From: Rhodospira trueperi
Lineage (GTDB): Bacteria > Pseudomonadota > Alphaproteobacteria > Rhodospirillales > Rhodospirillaceae
Reading direction: 5' to 3'
NCBI RefSeq assembly: GCF_900101965.1
Contig: NZ_FNAP01000007.1
Span: forward strand, 124,001-188,000
DNA: 64,000 nucleotides
Within the stretch, counting starts at the first letter, position 1. Every line of letters begins with the position of its first letter. This document shows, in pieces, positions 29,793-38,665 of this stretch. The position numbers and the translations under genes are program-made. The notes beneath the pieces were generated by a model. That model was not told the origin of the DNA. It ran no database searches and saw nothing but the letters and a program-made list of their open reading frames with translations.

Positions 29793-31433
29793 TCAGCCGG
29801 CGCGGCGGCGCAGGGTGGCGATCAGGCGCACCAGCCCGTGAACGATGGTGCCCAGCAGGGTCAGCCCGGCAAGACTCCAGCCGATCAGAGTCAGCCATGG
29901 ATAGGTGTCCCGCCCCGGCATGTAGAAGCCCGTCAGCGCCCCCAGCCGTCCGCCCTTGGTATGGCATTCGTTGCAGCCGACGGCGTCCTCCTTGGGGGCC
30001 ACCATGTGGGTGATGGGCCAGTAGGTCTCCGTCTCCACGAAGTCATAGTCGCCGGAAAAGCGGATCGGCTGCGCGGCCATGCCGGCCTCCAGCGCCTTCG
30101 GCCAGTCGAAGTTGTTCCAGAACGACGTGTCGTCCTTGCCGAACACATGCGGCAACGCCAGAACGCTGTGCCCCACGTCATAGGGTTGGCGGCTGCGCAT
30201 CACCTTGAACGGCCAGATGCGCGCGTCCGGGTCATCGACGTCCCCGGACGGTGTGTTGATGGTCACCGTCCCGGACGGGTCGATGGTTTCGCCCATGCGG
30301 ACGTATTCGACGATGCCGTTGAACCAGCGGTACTCCGGCGTCATGTTGGAGGCCCAGGCGAAATCCCCCTTTTTCGACGTGTAGAGGATGTAGCCGCGTT
30401 CGTCGCGGATCGTGATGGGAGAGCCGTCTTCGTCGAGGCGTCCGGCCGTGGACCAGTCCCAGCCAACCTTGGTCAACCGCTCGCCCCGAGCGTATTCCGG
30501 AATGTGGCAGGTCTGGCAGGCAACGCGGTCGGTATGGTCGTTCAGCTTGGAGTTATCCGGGTGGGGCTCCAGGCCGTGACAGCTTTCGCAGGTTGCGCGC
30601 GTGTCATCCGTGTGGCCCGGATAGTCGATGCCGACGCGGTCCAGGGCATTGGGAGCGTAACGGCTGCCGGTCACCTCGTGGCCACCGGTGGTGTGGCAGG
30701 TGGCACAGGAGAAATTGAGCCCCTCGGCGTCCATGTGGACGTCCAGCGCGAAATCCGGCTCGTTCAGGGAGGTGTCGAGATCACCGTGCTTGACGCCGTC
30801 CTCGCCGCCGCCGTTGAAATGGCAGGCGCCGCAGTTTTCGCGTGAGGTCGGGCCGACGTTGCGGGCCACCTCGACGAGGTCGATGGCCGGATCGGGGCGG
30901 CCGGCTTCGGTCGGGACCTTGTGATAGGTGCCGGTGGTGTCGTGGCAGACGAGGCAGTCCACGGCCGTTTCCGACGTGAAGTCGAAGCTGTCGTCCTCCC
31001 AGCCATACCCGATGTGGCAACTCGTGCATCGCGGCCAATTGCTCTCGATGGAGATGCAGAAGTTGTTGACCACGTTGCGCTTGCCCAGGTCCATCTGCCC
31101 GCTGCGCTCGTTGTCGTAGTGCCACGTCCAATGCGTGGTGTCGTGAAGCTGTTTGGCCGCATTGGTATGGCAATGCAGGCAGGCTTCCGTGACCGACGGG
31201 CCGTCCGGAAACGGTCCCTCAAGCTCCTCGAACTTGGTATGATCGGCGGTGGATTCGGACGGTGGCCCACCCCATCCGCCGGTGGAGGCAATACCGCCCC
31301 GGGGCGTGGCGTCGGCCCCATCGGGAACCAGCCAGGCAAGGCAGACACAGCAGAAAAGGACGATGGCCCACGCACGGATCGCGGCGCGACGGACGCCCGG
31401 TGGGGGCGAGGAACCGCAGAGTCCTCCACTCAT
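29793..31433 (-). CDS. Octaheme c-type cytochrome, tetrathionate reductase (OTR) type
   Basis: The 546-residue precursor has an N-terminal signal helix (AWAIVLFCCVCLAWLVPDGADA), eight CxxCH haem-binding motifs (CLHCH, CTSCH, CLVCH, CGACH, CATCH, CESCH, CQTCH, CNECH) and a C-terminal membrane anchor (LTLIGWSLAGLTLLGTIVHG). Order and spacing, and the segment MRSRQPYDVG, fit the octaheme tetrathionate reductase family known from Shewanella, whose members reduce tetrathionate, nitrite and hydroxylamine in vitro. The protein would act in the periplasm, fed by the adjacent cytochrome b. Its first dozen codons lie inside a segment that recurs at 36197-36380. The physiological substrate is not known. 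Confidence 0.85.
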   Translation of the reverse strand: MSGGLCGSSPPPGVRRAAIRAWAIVLFCCVCLAWLVPDGADATPRGGIASTGGWGGPPSESTADHTKFEELEGPFPDGPSVTEACLHCHTNAAKQLHDTTHWTWHYDNERSGQMDLGKRNVVNNFCISIESNWPRCTSCHIGYGWEDDSFDFTSETAVDCLVCHDTTGTYHKVPTEAGRPDPAIDLVEVARNVGPTSRENCGACHFNGGGEDGVKHGDLDTSLNEPDFALDVHMDAEGLNFSCATCHTTGGHEVTGSRYAPNALDRVGIDYPGHTDDTRATCESCHGLEPHPDNSKLNDHTDRVACQTCHIPEYARGERLTKVGWDWSTAGRLDEDGSPITIRDERGYILYTSKKGDFAWASNMTPEYRWFNGIVEYVRMGETIDPSGTVTINTPSGDVDDPDARIWPFKVMRSRQPYDVGHSVLALPHVFGKDDTSFWNNFDWPKALEAGMAAQPIRFSGDYDFVETETYWPITHMVAPKEDAVGCNECHTKGGRLGALTGFYMPGRDTYPWLTLIGWSLAGLTLLGTIVHGLVRLIATLRRRAG

Positions 31434-31592
31434 CTTGGCGTTCTCCCTGTTGGCCGCCGCTTGGTTGTTTGTTGAGTTGTTCGTTGAGTCCCGGCCCCTT
31501 CAGGCCCGGCGGCCGGTCGGAGGGACGGTATGGATCATCAACGCGGTCAGATAAGCCGACACGCACGCGAAACGCATTGACGGAACGCACTC
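31392..31592. repeat. Duplicated segment C, copy 1 (5' end of the octaheme gene and upstream)
   Basis: From GACGCCCGGTGGGGGCGAGG to CGCATTGACGGAACGCACTC the sequence recurs at 36197-36380 with roughly 85-90% identity by eye and one block of replaced bases. It spans the first codons of the octaheme cytochrome, its ribosome-binding site and the DNA beyond it. Both copies lie upstream of a kaiC-like gene, so it marks the left end of a duplicated unit. Confidence 0.9.
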
Positions 31593-31748
31593 AGGCGGGC
31601 GCATCCATCGCGTGGACTCGGCGGACCACATGGCAGGGTTGGGGTGGCGGGAAAGCCCCGGACTGTCGCGCCAGCAGTTCTCATTTTGGCCGCGCGGCCT
31701 CCGAAGGGAACGGCTGTGAGCCCCAGGCGCGAACCGAACGCCCTCTCC

Positions 31749-31920
31749 TGGATAGGGGAGGGCTGGGGTGGGGTTGAAAAAAGCCCGTGGGGTTGATGCG
31801 GCAAGCGGGGGTCCGTGCGGACATCACCTCGCCCCCCTTCCAACCTCCCCCCAAAGGGGGGAGGAGAACAGGCCGGCACCGGCCGCAGCCGGTGTTCTTC
31901 CTTCATCCTGAGAATTGCTG
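31749..31920. repeat. Dispersed intergenic repeat B, copy 2
   Basis: This is the second copy of the block at 25673-25854, in the same orientation and ending in the same CATCCTGAGAATTGCTG. The rest of 31593-32043 contains no gene; the last hundred bases before kaiC are AT-richer (TTTTTGTCGCGTTTCTGTCT) and probably hold its promoter. Confidence 0.85.
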
Positions 31921-32043
31921 CTGTCGCGCAGTTTTTGTCGCGTTTCTGTCTTGTTATGGAGTACTCTATCACTTACGTTCGCCGCGATCAGGTTGCACGC
32001 GGAAAGGGACTTATCGGGAGTTTTTCTCCCAGGGTTGAGGGCT

Positions 32044-33708
32044 ATGGGGTTCAATCAGGTTTCGACGGGCGTTCCCGGGCTGGATGCCATCCTGGCCGGA
32101 GGGTATCTGGAGGCGTCTCCGACGCTCGTCATGGGCCAACCTGGGTGCGGCAAGACGCTGTTCCTGCTTCAGTTTCTGGCCGATGGCGCATCCCGGGGGA
32201 TACGCTCGGTCTGCGCCACCTGTACCGAGGCGCCGGAACGCCTTGACGACTACATGCGGGCGCTCGGTCACCCCGTGGACCAGTGGACGGCTGACGGCCT
32301 GTTTTCCATTATCGATTTGCGTCCGGTGCCCGGCGAGGTCATCAACGGGACGATGGACCAGTCCGTGGTGAAGGTCCGCCTGGACGCCGCCCTGTCCGCG
32401 AACGGGGGCGCCCCGGCCGACGGTCGGCTGGCCATCGACGAACTCAATCGGCTTGCCTACGCGTTCGATCCCCTGGGCGTGGCGCGGGACCAGACCCTGT
32501 CCCTGCTGCGGGAGTTGCGCGACTCGGGCATCACCACCCTGATCTCGTCGGCCGACACCCAGGCGGCCCGCGACAGTTTGGTTGATTACGCCGTCGATGC
32601 CGTGATCGAATTGTGCCAGACGGTGGAGAAACGCCTGATGACCCGCACGCTGCGCGTTACCAAGATGCGCGGGGTGGCCCACGGCACCAACGAGTATCCG
32701 TTCATGATCGACGAGAGCGGACCGTCGCTGATGCCGGTGACGAACCTGGAGGGGCACCACCGCTCCCGCTCCGGCATGGTCGGCACGGGTCATGACCGTC
32801 TCGACGCGCTGCTCGGCGGCGGCCTGTACCGGGGCGGATCGCTGATGATCACCGGCACCTCGGGCTGCGGCAAGAGCACCCTGTGTGGACAACTGTCCGC
32901 CGGCCTGTGCGCGGCGGGCCTGAGCCTCGTTTACACGACCTACGAGCAGGACCAAGGCGAACTGCTGCACGATTTCGCCGGCGTGGGCATTGATCTGCGC
33001 CCCTGCCTCACGAATGGCAAACTGCGCATCGAGCGCGCCCGCTCCGTCGATTGCGGCCTGGAGGAGCACCTGATCCGCCTCGCCCGCATGGTCGAGAAAG
33101 ATCACCCGGACGCCCTGATCATCGATGCCGTCACCTCGATGACCGACCTGGGCGATCCGATCACGGTCAAGAGCATGCTTTTGCGTCTGGTGGACATCTG
33201 CAAGAGCCGGGGCGTTCTGATCATCATGGTCGAACTGCTGAGCGACTCCCAGGACAGCGTCAGCCAGATCGGCATGTCATCGCTGCTCGATACCTGGATC
33301 CGCCTGGAACTGCACCGTCAGGCGGGCGAATACGTGCGCCTGATCCGCGTGCTCAAGAGCCGGGGGGCGAACGCGTCGCAACAGATCAAGGAATTCAACA
33401 TCACCAGCCAGGGCGTTGTGATTGGCGATCCGTATGCGGGTGGCGGCAGCTTCGTGTTCGGCACGGAAAAGCTGGTGCGCGAGCAGGCCGAACGCCAGGA
33501 GTTCGACCAGAAACGCCGGCGCCTGGAGCGCCTGAAACAGGAACTGGAGGTCCTGCCCAACACCTTCAGCGCCCGCAACGCCCAGACCAACATTGAGCGC
33601 GACAAGACCCTTGACGCCCTGCGGGCAGAGATCGAAGACCTGGAACAGGCCATGGACGCGGCCGGCCGGGATGCCCGCGTCGTATCCGAGGCCAGGGGAG
33701 GGACCTGA
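32044..33708 (+). CDS. kaiC: KaiC-like clock ATPase/kinase, copy 1
   Basis: The 554-residue protein has two RecA-like domains in tandem. CI has Walker A GQPGCGKT (31-38) and CII has GTSGCGKS (271-278), with Walker B DALIIDAVTS near 357. The region matching the KaiC phosphorylation loop reads QIGMSSLLDTW, so Ser412-Ser413 replace the Ser431-Thr432 pair of cyanobacterial KaiC. A charged C-terminal coiled coil (480-540) replaces the cyanobacterial A-loop tail. ATG 32044 is chosen on family length. kaiB follows with TGATG overlap, then a histidine kinase, the arrangement of proteobacterial kaiC-kaiB-HK systems linked to timing or stress adaptation. There is no kaiA. Confidence 0.9.
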   Translation: MGFNQVSTGVPGLDAILAGGYLEASPTLVMGQPGCGKTLFLLQFLADGASRGIRSVCATCTEAPERLDDYMRALGHPVDQWTADGLFSIIDLRPVPGEVINGTMDQSVVKVRLDAALSANGGAPADGRLAIDELNRLAYAFDPLGVARDQTLSLLRELRDSGITTLISSADTQAARDSLVDYAVDAVIELCQTVEKRLMTRTLRVTKMRGVAHGTNEYPFMIDESGPSLMPVTNLEGHHRSRSGMVGTGHDRLDALLGGGLYRGGSLMITGTSGCGKSTLCGQLSAGLCAAGLSLVYTTYEQDQGELLHDFAGVGIDLRPCLTNGKLRIERARSVDCGLEEHLIRLARMVEKDHPDALIIDAVTSMTDLGDPITVKSMLLRLVDICKSRGVLIIMVELLSDSQDSVSQIGMSSLLDTWIRLELHRQAGEYVRLIRVLKSRGANASQQIKEFNITSQGVVIGDPYAGGGSFVFGTEKLVREQAERQEFDQKRRRLERLKQELEVLPNTFSARNAQTNIERDKTLDALRAEIEDLEQAMDAAGRDARVVSEARGGT

Positions 33709-34022
33709 TGGGCAGCCCCTTTCCCCCGTCGTCCTGCAAGGGACAGGCCCTGCGGCTGTTCGTGTTCGGGCAGTCCGAAACCATGCGCCGCGCCATTAGA
33801 AACGCCAAGGCGCTGGGGCCGGTGGACGTGATCGATGTGCGGGAGAACCCAGCGGCGGCCGAGGCGGATCGGATTCTGGCCACGCCCACCCTGATCCGCG
33901 CCGATGAGATGCCCGCCCGCATCGTCGGTGATCTGCGCGATCTTGCGGCCGTGCGCCTGCACTTGGGACCGCCCTATGACGCGGACCTTACCGGCGACGC
34001 CAGCGAGTCCCCCCACTCATGA
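33708..34022 (+). CDS. kaiB: KaiB-like protein
   Basis: The 104-residue protein has the KaiB thioredoxin-like pattern: a first strand ALRLFVFGQSETMRRAIRN, a second strand VDVIDVRENPAAAEADRI, then the conserved cis-proline segment LATPTLIR and a helical end GDLRDLAAVRLHLG. KaiB proteins switch fold and bind the CI ring of KaiC. Its start overlaps the kaiC stop and its stop overlaps the kinase start, so the three genes are translationally coupled. Confidence 0.88.
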   Translation: MGSPFPPSSCKGQALRLFVFGQSETMRRAIRNAKALGPVDVIDVRENPAAAEADRILATPTLIRADEMPARIVGDLRDLAAVRLHLGPPYDADLTGDASESPHS

Positions 34023-35467
34023 TGTCCGACGCAACCCTGTCCGTCCTGGTGCTCGACCATCTCGCCGAGGGTGTCCTGCTAATCGATTCGGACGGCCGCA
34101 TCGTCTACGCCAACAAGCGGGCCAGTGCCCTGTTGGGCCGGGACGCCGGCGCCCTCCTGGGCACCACGTTCTCGGCGCCCATCGAAACCGACACGCCGGT
34201 CGAGATCGCCTTTCCTCATACCGACGGCGAAATCCTGATCGCCGACATGCTGGTGGTCGCCCTGGAAACCGAGGGGAACCGGCTGTCGCTGGTGTCGTTG
34301 CGCGACATGACCACTCGATACGAGGCCGAGGCACAGTTGCGCGAGCGCGAGGCGACTTACCGGGCCGTTATCACCTACGCCAACGATGGCTTCTGGTTGA
34401 CGGATCGCACCGGTAAGGCGCTGGAGGTCAACGACACCTATCTGCGCATGACCGGGTTCTCGCGGGAGGAGTTGTTGGGCCAACGGCCGGACTATGTCGA
34501 TGCCGAGGAAGACGCGGAGATGGGGCGCGCGCGCTTGGCGCGCATTCTGAAAACCGGCGGCGACCTGTTCGAGACCCGCCACCGCACCCGCGACGGTGGC
34601 GTCATCGATGTCGAGGTCAGCGCCAGCTTCACTTCGACCATCGCCGACGGGCGAATGTTCGTGTTCATCCGCGACATTACGCCGCGCAAGCGGGCGGAGG
34701 CCTCGATCCTCGCCGCCAAGACCGCCGCCGAGGAGGCCAACCGCGCCAAATCCGAGTTCCTCGCGGCCATGAGCCACGATCTGCGCACGCCTCTGAACGC
34801 CATTCTCGGCTTCACCGAGGTCATGCAGATGCAGACGTTCGGCCCGCTCGGGGAGGCGCACTACGCACAATACGTCAATGACATTCACGACAGCGGCGCG
34901 CTGCTCATCAGTCTCGTGGACGACCTGCTCGATCTCGCCAAGGTGGAGGCGGGGAAATACGAGATGCACGAGGAACCACTGGACGTGTCGGCGGTCATGA
35001 CCCTGGCCCGCCAGCAGACGGCGTCCATGGCCGCCGATGCCGGGCAGACCGTCACTATCGACACCCCGGACGGCCTGCCCCGCTTGATGGCCGACCGCCG
35101 CGCCCTGGTCCAGGTGTTCACCAACCTTCTGACCAACGCCATCAAGTTCAACCGGCAGGACGGCGCCATCCGCTTTTCGGCCGAGGCGTCGGAGACCGGC
35201 GGTCTGTTCGTCCGGGTGGCCGACGAGGGCATCGGCATGACCGCCGTGGAGATCGAAAAGGCGCTCCGGCCCTTCGAGCAGGTGGACAGCGCCCACGCCC
35301 GCAAGCATAAGGGCACCGGTCTGGGCCTGTTCCTGTGCGGGCAGATCATGCGCCTGTTCGGGGGCCGCGTGCATGTGGACAGCACGCCCGGGGTTGGAAC
35401 CACGGTGACGCTGCGCTTTCCGCTTGATCGTGTGGGACCGGGTCCGGAGGCGCCAGAGGAGTCCTGA
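34019..35467 (+). CDS. PAS-domain histidine kinase of the kai operon
   Basis: The 482-residue soluble kinase has two PAS domains (about 5-100 and 112-225), a HisKA domain with phospho-acceptor His253 in AAMSHDLRTPLN, and a HATPase with VFTNLLTNAIKFN, DEGIGM and HKGTGLGLFLC. It has no membrane segment or receiver. It overlaps kaiB by four bases and probably reads KaiC state, as SasA or the HK of proteobacterial Kai clusters do. No response regulator is encoded nearby. Confidence 0.9.
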   Translation: MMSDATLSVLVLDHLAEGVLLIDSDGRIVYANKRASALLGRDAGALLGTTFSAPIETDTPVEIAFPHTDGEILIADMLVVALETEGNRLSLVSLRDMTTRYEAEAQLREREATYRAVITYANDGFWLTDRTGKALEVNDTYLRMTGFSREELLGQRPDYVDAEEDAEMGRARLARILKTGGDLFETRHRTRDGGVIDVEVSASFTSTIADGRMFVFIRDITPRKRAEASILAAKTAAEEANRAKSEFLAAMSHDLRTPLNAILGFTEVMQMQTFGPLGEAHYAQYVNDIHDSGALLISLVDDLLDLAKVEAGKYEMHEEPLDVSAVMTLARQQTASMAADAGQTVTIDTPDGLPRLMADRRALVQVFTNLLTNAIKFNRQDGAIRFSAEASETGGLFVRVADEGIGMTAVEIEKALRPFEQVDSAHARKHKGTGLGLFLCGQIMRLFGGRVHVDSTPGVGTTVTLRFPLDRVGPGPEAPEES

Positions 35468-35494
35468 CGATGCGCCAAGGGGGAACCGCGCGCC

Positions 35495-36202
35495 ATGACC
35501 CGCCACATCCTGGCCCTTGACCAGGGCACCACGTCCACCCGTGCCATCGTGTTCGACCGGGACGGCGCGGCCGTCGCCAGCGCGCGCCGGGATCTGACGC
35601 AGTACTATCCGGCCGACGGCTGGGTCGAGCACGACGCCGCCGAAATCCGCGATCATGCCGTCGCGGGCGGTCACGAGGCCCTGGTCCGGCGCAAGACCGG
35701 CCTGCTGCTGGATCCCTACTTTTCCGCCACCAAGGTGGCCTGGACGTTGGAGCACGCGCCGGGCTGCGCGCCCGCGCCGAGGCCGGAGATCTGTGCTTCG
35801 GCACGGTGGACTCGTGGCTGCTGTGGAGCCTAACGGGCGGGGCCGTGCATGCCACCGATGCCACCAACGCCGGGCGCACCCTGCTGTTCGACATCCGCAC
35901 CCAGCGCTGGGACGGCGACCTGCTGGCGCTGTTCGACATTCCCCGGGCGCTGTTGCCGGAGGTCATAGACAACGCCGCCGATTTCGGCACCACGCGGCCG
36001 GATCTGCTGGGCGGCGCCATTCGCATCACCGGGATGGCCGGGGATCAGCATGCCGCCGTGGTCGGTCAGGGCTGCTTCGCGCCGGGTATGATCAAGTCCA
36101 CCTGTGGCACCGGCGCCTTCGTCCTGCTCACCATGGGCGAGACCTTCGTGGAAAGCCGCAACCGCCTGCTGACCACCCTTGCCTGCCGCCTCGACGGACG
36201 TC
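35495..36202 (+). pseudogene. glpK: Truncated glycerol kinase copy
   Basis: The start (ATG 35495) and following sequence are almost identical to intact glpK at 38666, but three lesions destroy it. An in-frame 177-base deletion lies at about position 35668 relative to the intact gene. A one-base deletion near 35760 shifts the frame, so the second half continues in another frame. The gene breaks off after RLDGRP at about 36200, where segment C begins. About half of the kinase is missing, including the C-terminal domain. Confidence 0.93.
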
Positions 36203-36380
36203 CGGTGGGGGCGAGGAGCCGCAGAGTCCTCCGCTCATCTTGGCGTTCTCCCTGTTGGCCGCCGCTTGATTGTTGTGTTGCCCCCATTCCAGCCCGGCGG
36301 CCGGCCGGAGGGGCGATTCGAGCCATTAACGCGGTCAGATAAATCGACGCGCACCCGAAACGCATTGACGGAACGCACTC
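36197..36380. repeat. Duplicated segment C, copy 2, at the tandem-duplication junction
   Basis: It matches 31392-31592 and carries, on the minus strand, the first codons and ribosome-binding site of the octaheme cytochrome, here without the rest of the gene. It is fused directly to the broken end of glpK. The rest of 36381-36589 shows no gene. Confidence 0.9.
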
Positions 36381-36589
36381 CCTCTGCCCGTGTCCCTCGG
36401 CAAGGCCTTCGGCGGCACCGCGCGTCGGAACATCGCACAATCCGGCTCCTGTTCGGTCCGGTGCGCCGCGCCGGTCAAAGGCGCCTCCATATTGAGTTTT
36501 TCCCTCATAAGTGTTTCACTCAGGGATGGTTCCCCGCCAGCTTTCCCCGTTAATGGGCGTATGTTTCCTTCGAAGCGTTAGGAGTGAAC

Positions 36590-38257
36590 ATGGAATTCCA
36601 GCAAGCGACAACGGGCGTGCCGGGGTTGGATAAGGTCCTGAACGGCGGCTACCTGAGGGGGTGCCCGACTCTTTTCATCGGACAACCTGGGTGCGGCAAA
36701 ACGCTTTTTCTCCTGATGTTTCTTGCCGAAGGCGCGCGCCAGGGCATGCGCTCGGTCTGTGCCACGTGCACCGAGACGCCCGAGCGTCTGCAGGCATACC
36801 TGCGTGCCCTCGGCCATCCCGTGGACGACTGGCTGACCGAGGGCACGCTCGCGTTCGTGGATCTGCGGCCTCTCCCGGGCGAAGTGATGCACGGCGGGCT
36901 TGATCAGGAAATCGTCATGGTTCGTCTGGCCACCGCGCTGAAGAAGGACGACGGAATCTGCCCGGGGGCGCGTCTGGCGATCGACGACATGACTCGCCTC
37001 GCCTACGGCTTTCATCAGGCTGACGCCGTGGCGCGGGAACACACACACAAGCTGCTTCAGCTTCTGCGGGGCTCCGAGGTCACCACGCTCATCTCGGTCT
37101 CGGATACCGTGGCGACCCGAAACACCCTGGTGGATTACGTCGCGGACGCGGTGATCGAACTGAGCCAGTCGGTCGAAGGCCGTCTCATGACCCGCACGCT
37201 TCGGGTCATGAAGATGCGCGGCGTCAACCATGGCACGAACGAATACCCGTTCATGATCGAAAGTCAGGGCCCCATGCTTGTGCCCGTCACGGCCCTGAAC
37301 GTAGGGCACGCGTCGCGAAGCGGCATGATCAGCACCGGGCACGAGCGCCTTGACGGCATGCTGGGTGGCGGCCTGTACCGCGGCGGCTCCATGATGGTCA
37401 GCGGGACGTCGGGAACGGGAAAAACCAATCTATGCGGCCAAGTCGCGCTGGGGCTGTGCTCCCAGGGTCTGCGCACGCTGTACCTGTCATTCGAGCAGGA
37501 TCAGTCCGAACTGCAGCATGATTTCAAGCGCATCGGACTGGACACGGAGCCGAAGGTCAGGGACGGCTCGCTGAGTTTCGCCCGGTTCCGGTCGGTGGAT
37601 CACGGTCTCGAGGATCACCTGATCCGGATCGCCCATCTTCTGACGACGACCGAGGCGGATGCGATTGTTATCGATGCCATAAGTGCCTTCGCCGACCTCG
37701 GGGATCACAGGGCTGTCAAGAACATGGTATTGCGTCTGGTCGACCTGTGCAAAACTCGCGGCATCTCGTGCATCATGACGGAACTGCTCTCCAATGAGAA
37801 CGAAGCCACCAGTTCTCTTGGCCTGTCCTCTCTCCTTGATGTTTGGGCGCGTCTCGAGCTTTATCGACAGAAGGGCGAGTACATCCGACTGATCCGGGTC
37901 CTGAAAGGGCGCGGCGCCAATACCTCCCAGCAGATCAAGGAATTCCGGATCACCGAAAACGGACTTGAAATCGAGGACCCATACGTCGGCAGCGGCAGTT
38001 TCGTGTTCGGAACGGAAAAATTGATCCGGGAACAGGCGGAGCGGCATGAAAACAATGCGGCCGCCGCGCGTCTTGAGCACCTCAACCGCCAGCTTGAGGC
38101 CATTCCCCAGTCCTTTGACGCGCGTTTCGCCCAGGTCCAGCTGGAACGCGACGAGGCCCTGAACAGCCTCCGATCCGAAATCGCGCGCGTCGAACTGGCG
38201 CTGAACGCTGCCGCTAAGGATGCGCAATCCATTTTACTCGCGCGTGGCGGGAATTGA
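36590..38257 (+). CDS. kaiC: KaiC-like clock ATPase/kinase, copy 2
   Basis: The 555-residue paralogue of copy 1 has the same two-domain plan. It has Walker A GQPGCGKT (31-38) and GTSGTGKT (272-279), Walker B DAIVIDAISA, loop residues SLGLSSLLDVW (a Ser-Ser pair) and a similar charged C-terminal coil. Long stretches are identical to copy 1 (RALGHPVD, GRLMTRTLRV-like, HGTNEYPFMI), but many substitutions and more AT-rich codons show older divergence than the neighbouring glpK copies. No kaiB or kinase follows; the next gene is intact glpK. ATG 36590 has AGGAG five bases upstream. Confidence 0.9.
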   Translation: MEFQQATTGVPGLDKVLNGGYLRGCPTLFIGQPGCGKTLFLLMFLAEGARQGMRSVCATCTETPERLQAYLRALGHPVDDWLTEGTLAFVDLRPLPGEVMHGGLDQEIVMVRLATALKKDDGICPGARLAIDDMTRLAYGFHQADAVAREHTHKLLQLLRGSEVTTLISVSDTVATRNTLVDYVADAVIELSQSVEGRLMTRTLRVMKMRGVNHGTNEYPFMIESQGPMLVPVTALNVGHASRSGMISTGHERLDGMLGGGLYRGGSMMVSGTSGTGKTNLCGQVALGLCSQGLRTLYLSFEQDQSELQHDFKRIGLDTEPKVRDGSLSFARFRSVDHGLEDHLIRIAHLLTTTEADAIVIDAISAFADLGDHRAVKNMVLRLVDLCKTRGISCIMTELLSNENEATSSLGLSSLLDVWARLELYRQKGEYIRLIRVLKGRGANTSQQIKEFRITENGLEIEDPYVGSGSFVFGTEKLIREQAERHENNAAAARLEHLNRQLEAIPQSFDARFAQVQLERDEALNSLRSEIARVELALNAAAKDAQSILLARGGN

Positions 38258-38665
38258 TCGACACTCCGAAGGGGCCGCCGGACCGCCCACGTGTTCGCGA
38301 TCAGACGCCCGCATAACCGCGCGGCGGGCCGGCGCGAACGCGCGGACGCCGGGACCGCCGTTCGAGTCTCCCGGCCATGCAGGCACACCCGGCCCCGATG
38401 ATCCATGAGGCGCCCCGGCCCGCACCGATGCTGGACCGTCAGGCCAAGAACCTTCTCCCGCTCGATTCAGGGCGGCGGATCGGCTATGCCATGCAACGGA
38501 CCAGCGCCCAACCGGATCAGGCACCCCAGGCAACGGCGGGCCCCCCCGTTCCCGGAGCCGATCCGCTCCGGCGCACCGGTGCCGGTCGCCCTGCTCCGTC
38601 GGGGAAGGATGTGCCCGGACGCCGACGATGCCTGACGGCGCGTGAAAGGGGGAGGACCGGACGCC
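38258..38665. other. Intergenic region between kaiC copy 2 and glpK
   Basis: No gene is supported in these 408 bases. By position kaiB and the histidine kinase would be expected here if the duplication had kept all its genes; I see no remnant of either. A frame from 38377 is open but is only the shadow of glpK further on. Confidence 0.6.

Noticed and set aside
38340-38385. tRNA-like GTTCGAGTC T-loop sequence
   Set aside because: No matching acceptor, D or anticodon arms could be drawn around it.
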